Positions 8,759-17,697 of a stretch of DNA of 50,271 bases are shown here, one piece after another. Source of the DNA: an uncultured Megasphaera sp. (GTDB lineage: Bacteria > Bacillota > Negativicutes > Veillonellales > Megasphaeraceae); the NCBI RefSeq assembly GCF_900539295.1, contig NZ_UQBH01000016.1:1-50271 (forward strand). The letters are read 5' to 3'. The notes beneath the pieces are model-generated. The model saw only the letters and a list, made by a program, of their open reading frames with translations, did not search any database and was not told the origin of the DNA. The number at the start of each line of letters is the position of its first letter. The first letter of the stretch is position 1. The position numbers were made by a program, and so were the translations under genes.

Positions 8759-10165
8759 TTAAAGCTTACGCATTGTTTCTTGGTTGGCCATGGAGAAACC
8801 GCCGCCTCGGACGTCGTCGAAGTCGAGGCTGGGATCGTAGTCCGGGAGCTTGGCCAATCGTTTTACAAGGCCATAGGGGTTCTTTAAGGAGAGGCTTTCG
8901 CCGTGGCCTGAGAGGACCCAGAGGACTTTGTAGCCGCGCGGCGCTGTTTGCAGTTTTTCTTCGCCTTTTCCGTCGGTGAAGTAGACTAAGAGGTCGATGT
9001 TTTGGGTGTTGGCATAGTCAAAGACCGGTGAATAGGCTGTGCCGCCGCGGATGTCCAAGCGCCCTTTGACGTCTTCCAGCTCGCGAACGTGGTAGGTGCG
9101 GCGGATTTGGTCGTCACATTCGGCGACGATGATTTCATGGTCGTAGGCGCGGACCAACTGAAGGACTTCGCCGATGGCCTGGCGGAATTCGGCATCGGTA
9201 ATACTGCCGCTGATGTCGAGGCCGACGAGGATTTTTGCCGTATGGGAGCGAAGCTTGCCCGGCAGGTCCAGCCGCTCCGGCTGGCGGCGGTTGCGGCGCA
9301 TGGGCGACCGTTTCCATCGGCTGGTGACCGATCCGACCATGTTTTTGAGATACCAGTGCCAGGGGAGGCCGTCTTTGTTGTCTTTTAAGGCCTTTATCAT
9401 GCTTTCCAAGTAGTTGGAAAGTTCGCCCTTCGAAGAGGCGTCGACGTATTTTTCGGTGAACTTCTTCAGGGTCTCATCGTCGACTGGATCGCTTTCATCC
9501 CAAATTTCATGGGTCGTAATGGGGTTATAGGAAACGGCGACGGTTTCGTCGGAATCGCTTTCCGGTTCCGGCAGGTCTTTGTTTTCCGTCCGAAGGTCAA
9601 GGGCGGCCTGAATCTTGTCGACGTAATATTCCAAGCTTTCGAAAGGCTTCAGAAGCAAGGAGAAATTGGTGTTGACCCATTCTAAGGTCGTCGAGAAGGG
9701 CGGCAGGTGGTCGAGGTAGGTATTGACGACGATGTCCATGGCCAGATTGATGGCTTGTTTGCTGTACGACTCTCGGAGCTCCTTGGCACGGATGAGGTGC
9801 AGGGAGACGACGTGGAGGATTTCGTGTTTGATGGCGCTTTCCATCTGCTCCGGCGACAGGGTCAGGAATTGGAGGGGATTGAAATAGAGCTGATACCGGG
9901 TCCCTTTGAAGTTGACGCCGGTCGGTGAAGCCAGGTCGAAGCGGATTTTCTTTGTCATCTGAAAGAGAAAGTATCCGAAAAAATTGTCCTTGTCTTCCAT
10001 GAGGTGGCCGTTGATGCGGCCGAGGAAGGCGAAGAAATCGTTTTGAAAATCAGCCGGGATCTCCGCGTCCGGGTTGGGAAGGACATTGTCTTGGAGAATA
10101 TCGTCGGCGATTATCGATGCCTGCTGGTAGAGGAGTGTGGCTTCAACGGTTAAGGACTGTTTCAT
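8759..10165 (-). CDS. VWA-like protein with metallopeptidase-type N-domain (DUF2201-like)
   Basis: Two-domain protein of 468 aa. The N-terminal half has an HExxH zinc motif (H114-E115-x-x-H118, in KHEILHVVSLH) like DUF2201 putative metallopeptidases. The C-terminal third is a von Willebrand A-type fold with a DxSxS metal site (GLDISGSITDAE). An acidic linker and a basic RSPMRRNRR segment lie between. Start taken at ATG 10165, just after the stop of the MoxR ATPase gene, so the two are translationally coupled. MoxR AAA+ ATPases with VWA partners act as chaperone-like machines that mature or remodel metal-cofactor complexes (family knowledge). The target here is unknown. Confidence 0.75.
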   Translation of the reverse strand: MKQSLTVEATLLYQQASIIADDILQDNVLPNPDAEIPADFQNDFFAFLGRINGHLMEDKDNFFGYFLFQMTKKIRFDLASPTGVNFKGTRYQLYFNPLQFLTLSPEQMESAIKHEILHVVSLHLIRAKELRESYSKQAINLAMDIVVNTYLDHLPPFSTTLEWVNTNFSLLLKPFESLEYYVDKIQAALDLRTENKDLPEPESDSDETVAVSYNPITTHEIWDESDPVDDETLKKFTEKYVDASSKGELSNYLESMIKALKDNKDGLPWHWYLKNMVGSVTSRWKRSPMRRNRRQPERLDLPGKLRSHTAKILVGLDISGSITDAEFRQAIGEVLQLVRAYDHEIIVAECDDQIRRTYHVRELEDVKGRLDIRGGTAYSPVFDYANTQNIDLLVYFTDGKGEEKLQTAPRGYKVLWVLSGHGESLSLKNPYGLVKRLAKLPDYDPSLDFDDVRGGGFSMANQETMRKL

Positions 10166-10170
10166 CAATT

Positions 10171-11244
10171 CTACCGCAGGGAGCGGAAGGCTTCAAAGTA
10201 ACTGTCGATGAAGTCGGCGTTATCCAAAGCGCAGGCATAGACTTTGGGGTTGGCGGCTTTCATGTCTTTCATGACACCTAAACGAAGATCGACGGGATAG
10301 AGGGAGAGAAAGGCGACGAAGCGGGATAACAAGGCTTGGTTGTCGCTTTCTTGGGAAATATGCTGGTCTAGCTGTTTCAAGACGTTTTTTGCAGTAAGGT
10401 AGAGGCGGGTGTGGCTTTCGCCGGCAACGCGGCCGCTTAATTCGGGGTCCAGGCTTTCGCCGCTGAAGACATCGTTATAGGTGATGAGCGGCGACGCATC
10501 GGAGTTGACGAATTGGATGAACTCTTCAGCAATGAGTTTGCCGACGTTGCCGCGGATGACGTTGTGGAAGACGGATTTGGGAATGCCGTTGGCATCATTT
10601 TTATAAATGGTATAGAGTTTTGAAATTCGTTCATAGCTGCGCGGCGTGGCATTGATGTCGTCTTCGTTGGTCTTGTCGAGGTATTCCGGATAGGTGGAAA
10701 TGAATTCCATGACTTTTCCGTCGATGCCGGCTGACGAAGCCCAGTCGAGCCACTGCAGGTAATCCGGTTCCATGTACAGCCATACGAAGCGGTTCTTCTG
10801 GGCTGCGTCCATTTCGACGACTTCATAGTCGTAGGAATCGGACGGGTTCATGGCGGCAATGATATGGACTGACGGTGACAAGGCATAGCCGTTGATTTCG
10901 CGGTTCAGGATGAGGTTCATCAATTCCTGCTGGACGGCATGATCGCAGCGATTGATTTCATCGATGAATAAGAGGACGGTTTTACCCTTTGCGATTTCTT
11001 CGTCGATTTTACGAAGTTTATGATGGACGGCATAGACCGTGGTCCCGTTTTCGACGGTGGGAAGGCCGCCGATTTCCCCTTCTTTCAATAAGTTGCCGTC
11101 GATGCCGATGAGGCTCCAGTCATGGCGACGGGCCAGTTCGCGGGCAAGAGAGGTCTTGCCGATACCCGTTTCGCCGACGAGAAGGGGAACTTCACCGGCT
11201 GTGAGAACGAGTTCTACGCTTTTATATGTATCTGTAAAGTTCAT
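10171..11244 (-). CDS. MoxR-family AAA+ ATPase
   Basis: AAA+ ATPase of 357 aa with Walker A GETGIGKTS (24-32), Walker B VLLFIDEINR (about 89-98) and sensor-1 IIAAMNPS. It is preceded by AGGAGCAGAG. It lies between a repeat protein (upstream, 11-bp gap) and the VWA/metallopeptidase protein (downstream, 5-bp gap), giving a three-gene minus-strand operon. By analogy to RavA-ViaA and CoxD-CoxE it would use ATP to drive a VWA partner in protein or cofactor remodelling. Which complex it serves is not visible. Confidence 0.85.
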   Translation of the reverse strand: MNFTDTYKSVELVLTAGEVPLLVGETGIGKTSLARELARRHDWSLIGIDGNLLKEGEIGGLPTVENGTTVYAVHHKLRKIDEEIAKGKTVLLFIDEINRCDHAVQQELMNLILNREINGYALSPSVHIIAAMNPSDSYDYEVVEMDAAQKNRFVWLYMEPDYLQWLDWASSAGIDGKVMEFISTYPEYLDKTNEDDINATPRSYERISKLYTIYKNDANGIPKSVFHNVIRGNVGKLIAEEFIQFVNSDASPLITYNDVFSGESLDPELSGRVAGESHTRLYLTAKNVLKQLDQHISQESDNQALLSRFVAFLSLYPVDLRLGVMKDMKAANPKVYACALDNADFIDSYFEAFRSLR

Positions 11245-11255
11245 AATCTCTGCTC

Positions 11256-12053
11256 CTATTTTAAGGTCAATTTTTCATCTACAGCAATGCGTCGGGCCTT
11301 TTGGCTGCCATAGTCATCGACGAGGAGAATCTTGTCGACAGGCGATAAGTCGACGGCGCTGCAGGTAATGAAGTTGCGGACGTATTCTTCGGACACGTCT
11401 TCTTGTGAAAGGATGGCTTTGAGGGTATCGCGCCAGTCATCGGGGGTGAGGCTGATATCCTTGGGGATGTATTTGCTGACCAGGACGTTGAGGCCCAAAT
11501 AATGGAGAAAGTCTTCTTTCTTTAAATTGCGGATGAGCCGCAGTGCTTGGGCGTCCTCGCGGATGGCCAGGTCTTTGGCTTCGGTCGTCGGATTTTCGAT
11601 GTAGCGAAGGGCTTCGTAGTTGCCGCGGACAGCGGCCAGCTGAACGTCTTCTGCCGGATCCTTTATGTACTTGACGGCGTCGTAGTTCTTGTTGACGGCG
11701 CGGAGCTGGAGATCGTGGCCGGCATCTTTGATGTACTTAATGGCCCAGCCCGATTGATCCAAGGCGGCGTCGATGAGTTCCTGCGACGGATTGTCGAGGT
11801 AGCTTAAATTATTCCAGCCGGCACGTACGGCCTGCAGTTTTATGGCTTCTGACGGGTTTTCGATAAACTGAATGGCCCGGGCCGTGTTGGCCACAGCCGC
11901 TTCCTGGACGGCCGGGGAGGGATCGGTAATATATTGGAGAGCCTGACCGTTCAACTGTACGGCCAGGAGCTGCATTTCTTCTGTCGGATTTTCGATTCGC
12001 CCAATGACATAAGGATTGTTGCGAATCATATTCATATATTGTTCTGTAGTCAT
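11256..12053 (-). CDS. Short-repeat protein (DUF4116-like), partner of MoxR/VWA
   Basis: 265 aa, no signal peptide. Residues about 20-190 are seven or so tandem repeats of 23-24 aa with the pattern A-V-x-x-N-x-x-A-[LI]-x-[YF]-I-x-[ND]-P-[ST], for example AVRGNYEALRYIENPTTEA. Such solenoid-like repeats usually bind proteins. The C-terminal third (about 190-265) is non-repetitive and includes FLHYLGLNVLVSKYIPKD. It is the first gene of the operon with the MoxR ATPase and VWA protein, so it may supply the substrate adaptor (inference). The resemblance to DUF4116 is by pattern only. Confidence 0.6.
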   Translation of the reverse strand: MTTEQYMNMIRNNPYVIGRIENPTEEMQLLAVQLNGQALQYITDPSPAVQEAAVANTARAIQFIENPSEAIKLQAVRAGWNNLSYLDNPSQELIDAALDQSGWAIKYIKDAGHDLQLRAVNKNYDAVKYIKDPAEDVQLAAVRGNYEALRYIENPTTEAKDLAIREDAQALRLIRNLKKEDFLHYLGLNVLVSKYIPKDISLTPDDWRDTLKAILSQEDVSEEYVRNFITCSAVDLSPVDKILLVDDYGSQKARRIAVDEKLTLK

Positions 12054-12247
12054 ATCGGGTACCTTTCCTTGAAAATACAGAGGTCTTTTTATTTATATTA
12101 TACAATAATCATTATTAATAAGATATATTTTGTTGTTATCGATTACAGTTAGTATAGATTACATATGTTAATAAAGCCATTGTGCAAGGACATTTATTTC
12201 TGTAAGATGAATGGATGGGGGTGAGTAGCTGATTTTTTGCCTTTAGA

Positions 12248-12272
12248 GAACAAATATGTTCCATCGGGAACA
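12248..12272. promoter_or_regulatory. Candidate operator upstream of LysR/NifU/GGGtGRT genes
   Basis: Three alternating half-sites: GAACA (12248-12252), TGTTCC (12257-12262) and GGAACA (12267-12272). The first two form GAACA-N4-TGTTC and the last two form TGTTCC-N4-GGAACA. They lie 105 bp before the LysR start. The remainder of the gap 12054-12377 is A/T-rich and holds the divergent promoters, with no other gene visible. Confidence 0.45.
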
Positions 12273-12377
12273 ATGTCGTCCCATCTGTATACGAAAATTG
12301 CCCACTTTGTTCTTGATAAAACTATTGAAATATCATAAAATTATCTTATGGAAAACGCAAAGAAAGGAAAGGGTGCC

Positions 12378-13250
12378 ATGTTAGATTTTCGTATCCATAC
12401 ATTTTTGTGCGTTTGCCGTCACATGAATTATACCCGAGCTGCCGTTGAACTCCATATCACGCAGCCTGCCGTTTCTCAGCATATTCGATATTTAGAACGC
12501 GAATACGGGGCCAAACTTTTTAGTTACAAGGGGAAACATCTGCAGTTGACACAAGCCGGCCACATTCTCTGGAATGCTGCGACGGCTATTAGTCATGATG
12601 ATACGCTTTTAAAAGAGCATCTGCATGACCTGCAGCATCGTAATCGCTCCTTGTCTTTTGGCGCGACGCCGACAGCCGGTATGGGCATTCTCGATAAATT
12701 ATCCGCCATTTTGAAACAGAATGGTGATATGAATCTTCACATGGAGATTGCCGATGCCGATAAACTGCTTCAGTCTTTAGATAAAGGTACCATTGATTTT
12801 GCCATTGTCGAAAGTTCTTTTGACCAAGGTCATTACGATTCGCTTTTATTTTCTACGGAGCCCATCGTTGCCGTCTGTTCAGCCGGATACGATGTGCCTG
12901 ATGAAATAACCTTGGCGGATCTTATGCACTATCGGCTCATCGTCCGCGAACGCCAGGCCGGCGTCCGGCGGATTTTAGAACGCAAGCTGGCCGAACAAGG
13001 GTACACACTGGAGCATTTTCCGTCCCGCTATGAAGTGGGCAGCCTGTCTGCTGTAAAGGGACTGGCCTGCCGCGACTGCGGTATTGCATTCTTATATGAA
13101 AAATCAGTTCGTCAGGAACTGGCTGAGGGAAGGCTCAGAACCGTCGTCATTACGGACTTTTCCGTTATGCACGCATTTTCATTCTTGTGGCGCAAGGGCA
13201 GCATGTATCGCGCTTTATTTACACAGATATATGACCAGTTGAAAGACTGA
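12378..13250 (+). CDS. LysR-family transcription regulator
   Basis: LysR regulator of 290 aa. The N-terminal winged HTH (residues about 1-60, MNYTRAAVELHITQPAVSQHI) is followed by a periplasmic-binding-like effector domain (about 90-290). ATG 12378 was chosen because GGAAAGGG precedes it. An in-frame ATG at 12348 lacks such a site. Co-oriented 52 bp upstream of the NifU-like/GGGtGRT pair, it probably controls those genes (inference). The effector domain carries CRDC near residue 235, which could be redox-active, though this is speculative. Confidence 0.85.
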   Translation: MLDFRIHTFLCVCRHMNYTRAAVELHITQPAVSQHIRYLEREYGAKLFSYKGKHLQLTQAGHILWNAATAISHDDTLLKEHLHDLQHRNRSLSFGATPTAGMGILDKLSAILKQNGDMNLHMEIADADKLLQSLDKGTIDFAIVESSFDQGHYDSLLFSTEPIVAVCSAGYDVPDEITLADLMHYRLIVRERQAGVRRILERKLAEQGYTLEHFPSRYEVGSLSAVKGLACRDCGIAFLYEKSVRQELAEGRLRTVVITDFSVMHAFSFLWRKGSMYRALFTQIYDQLKD

Positions 13251-13302
13251 GTCGTATACTTGCTGCCGTTTATTTCATAGATTTTGAAAGGGTGAAGAGA
13301 AC

Positions 13303-13995
13303 ATGTTGTATTCAACAGAAGTTAAGAATATGTGTCCTGTCACAAAGGGAGCATATCATGGACCAGCACCGATTCCGGAAGAAGGCGAATGGGTACAAGT
13401 AAAGGAAATTAAAGATGTCAGCGGTTTGACGCACGGTGTAGGCTGGTGTGCCCCTCAGCAGGGTGCCTGTAAGCTGACCCTCAATGTCAAAGACGGCATT
13501 ATCGAAGAAGCCCTCGTCGAAACGATCGGCTGTTCCGGCATGACCCATTCCGCAGCTATGGCTTCGGAAATCCTTCCGGGCAAGACCCTTCTCGAAGCCC
13601 TCAATACTGACTTGGTATGTGACGCTATTAACGTAGCCATGCGCCAGCTTTTCCTCCAGATCGTATACGGCCGCACGCAGACGGCATTTTCTGAAGGCGG
13701 TCTTCCTATTGGCGCCAGCCTCGATGACCTCGGCAAAGGCCTTCGCAGCCAGACCGGCACCATGTTCGGTACGAAAGCGAAAGGTACTCGCTACCTCGAA
13801 ATGACCGAAGGCTATGTTACCCGCATGGCCCTTGATGAAGAAAATCAGGTCATCGGCTATGAATTCATCCACCTCGGCAAAATGATGGAAGCTATTAAAA
13901 AAGGCATTGAACCGGCAAAAGCTATGGAAGATGCTAAAGGTCATTATGGCCGCTTTGAAGAAGCAGCTTCGTACATCGATCCGAGACAGCAATAG
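13303..13995 (+). CDS. Iron-sulfur scaffold-like protein (NifU/IscU N-terminal fold)
   Basis: 230 aa. The middle holds an IscU-like segment: LTLNVKDGIIEEALVETIGC, then CSGMTHSAAMASEIL, as in scaffold proteins that place cysteines around an assembling Fe-S cluster. An extra N-terminal part (VGWCAPQQGACKLTL) contributes two more cysteines. It is separated by 12 bp from the GGGtGRT gene and such pairs recur in anaerobes (general knowledge). Likely role: carrying or building an Fe-S cluster for the partner protein (inference). The start is ATG 13303 after AAAGGGTGAAGAG. Confidence 0.75.
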   Translation: MLYSTEVKNMCPVTKGAYHGPAPIPEEGEWVQVKEIKDVSGLTHGVGWCAPQQGACKLTLNVKDGIIEEALVETIGCSGMTHSAAMASEILPGKTLLEALNTDLVCDAINVAMRQLFLQIVYGRTQTAFSEGGLPIGASLDDLGKGLRSQTGTMFGTKAKGTRYLEMTEGYVTRMALDEENQVIGYEFIHLGKMMEAIKKGIEPAKAMEDAKGHYGRFEEAASYIDPRQQ

Positions 13996-14007
13996 GAGGG
14001 CAAAACA

Positions 14008-15018
14008 ATGGAATTATTTGAAAGCTACGACAGAAGAATTGATAAAATCCTCGGCGTACTGAAAGAATACGGCATCGGCAGTGTTGAAGAATGTCGTGAT
14101 ATCTGTGCTGCTGCCGGATTAGATCCGTATAAAATCGTCAAAGACGTACAGCCCATTGCCTTTGAAAATGCCGGCTGGGCCTACACCGTCGGTGCTGCCA
14201 TTGCCATTAAAACCAATGCGCGTACGGCTGTAGAAGCTGCTAAAGCTATCGGCATCGGCCTCCAGTCCTTCTGCATCCCCGGCTCGGTTGCTGAAGACCG
14301 TAAAGTCGGCCGCGGCCACGGCAACTTGGCTGCTATGCTCCTTCAGGACGAAACGAAGTGTTTCTGCTTCCTCGCCGGCCACGAATCCTTTGCTGCTGCT
14401 GAAGGCGCTATCGGCATCGTCCGCAACGCCAATAAAGCCCGCAAGGTACCGCTTCGCGTTATCCTCAACGGCCTTGGCAAAGATGCAGCTCAGATTATTT
14501 CCCGCATCAACGGCTTCACCTATGTTCAGACCCAGTTCGACTACAAGACCGGCGAATTGAACATCGTTCGTGAAGTACCGTACTCCAAGAGCGAACGGGC
14601 TAATGTCCGCTGCTTCGGTGCTGACGACGTCCGTGAAGGCGTTTCCATCATGCACCATGAAGGCGTTGACGTTTCCATTACGGGCAACTCGACCAACCCG
14701 ACTCGTTTCCAGCATCCCGTTGCCGGTACCTACAAAAAAGAATGTATCGAAATGGGTAAAAAATACTTCTCCGTTGCTTCCGGCGGCGGTACAGGCCGTA
14801 CCCTCCATCCGGACAACATGGGCGCAGGTCCTGCTTCCTACGGCATGACCGATACCATGGGCCGTATGCACAGCGACGCTCAGTTTGCCGGTTCTTCTTC
14901 GGTTCCGGCTCACGTCGAAATGATGGGCTTCCTGGGCATGGGCAACAACCCCATGGTCGGCGCATCCGTTGCTGTTGCTGTTGCTGTTGAAGGCGCAGCT
15001 AAAGACGGCAAGTTCTAA
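14008..15018 (+). CDS. GGGtGRT protein
   Basis: 336 aa, recognised by the name-giving motif GGGTGRT in SVASGGGTGRTLHPDNMGAG (about residues 258-277). Gly/Ala-rich, no signal peptide or obvious membrane segment; C-terminus has an Ala/Val-rich tract. It starts 12 bp after the NifU-like gene behind GGAGGG and is followed by a strong terminator, so the two form an operon. The biochemical function of this family is not established to my knowledge; association with an Fe-S scaffold suggests an Fe-S or cofactor-dependent role. Confidence 0.8.
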   Translation: MELFESYDRRIDKILGVLKEYGIGSVEECRDICAAAGLDPYKIVKDVQPIAFENAGWAYTVGAAIAIKTNARTAVEAAKAIGIGLQSFCIPGSVAEDRKVGRGHGNLAAMLLQDETKCFCFLAGHESFAAAEGAIGIVRNANKARKVPLRVILNGLGKDAAQIISRINGFTYVQTQFDYKTGELNIVREVPYSKSERANVRCFGADDVREGVSIMHHEGVDVSITGNSTNPTRFQHPVAGTYKKECIEMGKKYFSVASGGGTGRTLHPDNMGAGPASYGMTDTMGRMHSDAQFAGSSSVPAHVEMMGFLGMGNNPMVGASVAVAVAVEGAAKDGKF

Positions 15019-15034
15019 TTCACCCTTGACCGTT

Positions 15035-15068
15035 AAAAGACTTCACAACTCAGTTGTGAAGTCTTTTT
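15035..15068 (+). terminator. Rho-independent terminator after GGGtGRT gene
   Basis: Inverted repeat 15035-15050 with 15052-15067, ending in a run of T. Perfectly paired apart from the tight turn. Confidence 0.9.
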
Positions 15069-15166
15069 TTCGTATTCACGATAAAGATTAATCTGAAAGC
15101 TACTAAAAAAGAGAAAAAACTGGTATAATAAACGTATATTTTACAAAGCGGAGAAAGGGGTATTCG

Positions 15167-16093
15167 ATGAATACGACAAAGAAAATAGCAGCCGCACTGG
15201 GATTCTGCGTCCTGACTTCCATATCGGTTGTCGGCGCAACTTTCCATCCCGGTGACCGAGGCGACCAAATCGTCACCATCCAGCAGGCGCTGTCCAGTAG
15301 GGGCTATGCCGTCGCTGCCGATGGTGATTACGGCGTTTCGACACAGGCTGCTGTCCGGAAGTTCCAGGAGGATCAGGGCCTGGATTCCGATGGCATCGTC
15401 GGAGCCGCGACGTATGCGGCGCTCACCGGTTCATCCATGCCGGAAAATGATTCCAAAGCCTCAGCCTTTGTTACTAAGGCAACGGCAGACAATGAAATCC
15501 TCCTCATTCAGCAGGCCCTGGTCAATGCCGGATACAGCGTCGATGTAGACGGTATTTTTGGCGCCGGCACAGAGCAGGCCGTCCGCTCTTATCAAGGCAC
15601 TCATGGCTTGGAAACAGACGGTATCGTCGGTCCGTCGACCTTTTATGCCCTGACGGGACAGCAGCTTCCGACAGGTCCCATACGCCGCTTCGGCAATGGC
15701 GGTTACAATGGCGTTCCTCGTATTGAAAGTTCGGCGGCAACCCATATTCTCGATATTGCCAATCAGTATATCGGCGTTCCTTACGTCTTTGGCGGGTCGA
15801 CGCCGTCGGGATTTGACTGCTCGGGCTTTACGCGCTACGTTTATTCTGCAGCCGGTATCGATTTGCCGCGGGCAGCCGATGAGCAGTACGACGTCGGCGA
15901 ATCGGTCTCCATGTCCAATTTGCAGCCCGGCGACTTAGTCTTCTTTACGACTTATGAAGCCGGCATCTCTCATGTCGGAATTTATATCGGCAACCACCAG
16001 TTCATCAATGCTGCCAGCGACGGGGTCAGCGTGTCTGACATGGACAGCAGTTACTGGTCTGCCCGATATGTAGGTGCCAAGCGCATTATGTAG
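15167..16093 (+). CDS. NlpC/P60 peptidoglycan hydrolase with two PG-binding domains
   Basis: Exported cell-wall endopeptidase of 308 aa. A signal peptide (about 1-24) is followed by two peptidoglycan-binding_1 domains (about 30-85 and 105-160, each with DG-x-x-G and VG-x-x-T-x-x-AL). The C-terminal NlpC/P60 domain (about 188-308) has catalytic C218 in GFDCSGF and His in ISHVGIYIG. Such enzymes cut between D-Glu and the diamino acid of the stem peptide. It appears monocistronic: a strong terminator lies upstream, and a GGTATAAT-type -10 is seen at about 15122-15129. Confidence 0.9.
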   Translation: MNTTKKIAAALGFCVLTSISVVGATFHPGDRGDQIVTIQQALSSRGYAVAADGDYGVSTQAAVRKFQEDQGLDSDGIVGAATYAALTGSSMPENDSKASAFVTKATADNEILLIQQALVNAGYSVDVDGIFGAGTEQAVRSYQGTHGLETDGIVGPSTFYALTGQQLPTGPIRRFGNGGYNGVPRIESSAATHILDIANQYIGVPYVFGGSTPSGFDCSGFTRYVYSAAGIDLPRAADEQYDVGESVSMSNLQPGDLVFFTTYEAGISHVGIYIGNHQFINAASDGVSVSDMDSSYWSARYVGAKRIM

Positions 16094-16221
16094 TGTAAGA
16101 AAAACTCCTACAGAAAATCAGAATTTTTCTGCTACCGTTGTTAGAATCTGTTTATTATAATAAAGCCGTACCATACGGATTTATCATTATTCGGATTCTT
16201 GCAACGGAAGGAGTTTTTTTT

Positions 16222-17571
16222 ATGCTCAATTTAATCTGGAACTTTTTCAGAACGGCCCCGGACGCCGTGCCGATGACCGACGGCGAGGCTATCAAGAAAA
16301 AGTTTAATGCTATGCGCTGGCGCGTCTTTGCGTCCATTACGATCGGCTACGCTTTTTATTACATCATCCGCCAGAGCTATTCGGTCATTAAAAAGCCGCT
16401 CCTGGCATCGGGCATCGTTACGCCGACGGAAATCGGTATCATCGGCTCCATCTTTTTCGTAACCTACGGTCTTGGGAAGTTTACCAACAGTTTCCTGGCA
16501 GACCGTATGAACAACAAGCGATTCTTTTCCTTTGGCTTGTTCATTTCTTCACTCACTATGGTCGGCATGGGCTTGGTCAACTCCTTCGTTCCCTTAGCCG
16601 TCTTGTGGGGGCTCAATGGCTGGTTCCAGTCTTATGGTGCCGGTCCGTCCATTGTCTCCCTGAACCAGTGGTTCAGCAATAAACAGCGCGGAACCCTCTA
16701 TGGCATCTGGTTTACGAGCCATAATCTCGGCTCATCCTTCGCTTACTTTGCCATTGCTGCCATCGTTTCCATGTACAACTGGTCTATGGGCTTCATTGCG
16801 GCCGGCATCATCTCTCTTGTTGGGACGGTCTTCATTTACTTCGGTATGAGCGACCGCCCGGAAACACAGGGACTGCCGAATGGGGCCGTCTATTACGGGG
16901 AAAAGACGCCGGAACAAATTGCTGCGGAAAAACAGAAATCGGTCGGTGCCATGCAGTGGAATGCTGTCGTCAAGAACCCTGCCGTTTGGATTTTGGGCCT
17001 TTCTTCCCTTTGCGTCTATATCGCCCGCTATGCCGTTGAAAGCTGGGGCGTCGTCTACCTGACGTCGCAGAAGGGCTACGATATCATGGGCGCTGCCGGC
17101 GTCATGGCCTACATGCAGGTAGCCGGTATCTTCGGGGCTCTCTTGTGCGGTGTTATTTCGGATAAGTTCTTCAACCATAAGCGCAATATGCCGGCACTGT
17201 TGTACGGGATTTTCTACTCCCTGTCCATTGCAGGCTTCCTCTGGGCACCGCAGTCCTTTACCATGGATATGTTGTGCATGACCTTCTACGGCTTCACCAT
17301 GGGTGCTTTGGTCTGCTACATGGGCGGCCTCATGGCAGTTGATATCGTGCCGAAACGAGTTACCGGCGCGGCTATGGGTATGATCGGCCTTCTGAGCTAT
17401 GCCGGTGCGGCCCTGCAGGAATTCATTACGGGGAAACTCATGACCGTCACCGTCGTCGACGGCGTCAAGGTCTATGACTTCGGCTTGGCTACGGAATTTT
17501 GGGTCGGTGCGGCTGTCCTCTCGACACTGCTGGCACTCCTGGTGTGGAATGCAAAACCGAAAGAAGATTAA
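16222..17571 (+). CDS. OPA-family MFS sugar-phosphate transporter (UhpT/GlpT/PgtP type)
   Basis: Membrane antiporter of 449 aa with about 12 hydrophobic segments. The N-terminal region MRWRVFASITIGYAFYYIIR and GLGKFTNSFLADRMNNKRFF are typical of organophosphate:phosphate antiporters. ATG 16222 was chosen for the AAGGAG site. An in-frame ATG at 16138 has none and would add an atypical leader. It is followed by genes for a binding lipoprotein, kinase and NarL-type regulator, an arrangement like HptRSA-UhpT or PgtABCP, so hexose phosphate or phosphoglycerate is the likely cargo. The precise substrate is not readable. Confidence 0.83.
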   Translation: MLNLIWNFFRTAPDAVPMTDGEAIKKKFNAMRWRVFASITIGYAFYYIIRQSYSVIKKPLLASGIVTPTEIGIIGSIFFVTYGLGKFTNSFLADRMNNKRFFSFGLFISSLTMVGMGLVNSFVPLAVLWGLNGWFQSYGAGPSIVSLNQWFSNKQRGTLYGIWFTSHNLGSSFAYFAIAAIVSMYNWSMGFIAAGIISLVGTVFIYFGMSDRPETQGLPNGAVYYGEKTPEQIAAEKQKSVGAMQWNAVVKNPAVWILGLSSLCVYIARYAVESWGVVYLTSQKGYDIMGAAGVMAYMQVAGIFGALLCGVISDKFFNHKRNMPALLYGIFYSLSIAGFLWAPQSFTMDMLCMTFYGFTMGALVCYMGGLMAVDIVPKRVTGAAMGMIGLLSYAGAALQEFITGKLMTVTVVDGVKVYDFGLATEFWVGAAVLSTLLALLVWNAKPKED

Positions 17572-17575
17572 TGAC

Positions 17576-17608
17576 AAAGGCGTTGTCTCAAAGGGCAGCG
17601 CCTTTTTT
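17576..17608 (+). terminator. Terminator after OPA transporter
   Basis: Hairpin AAAGGCGTTG with CAGCGCCTTT (one G:U pair) followed by T-run. It separates the transporter from the sensor genes, which have a TATAAT-type -10 at 17661-17666. Confidence 0.8.
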
Positions 17609-17697
17609 GCGCAGAACGGCAGGACGCGGTAAAACTCTACTCAGTCAGGCCGATTCAGGGTATAATATATGATATAAATTGTATGCAGGGAGGCATC

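Noticed and set aside
14119..14913. 264-codon minus-strand frame inside the GGGtGRT gene
   Set aside because: Shadow of a strongly biased coding region.
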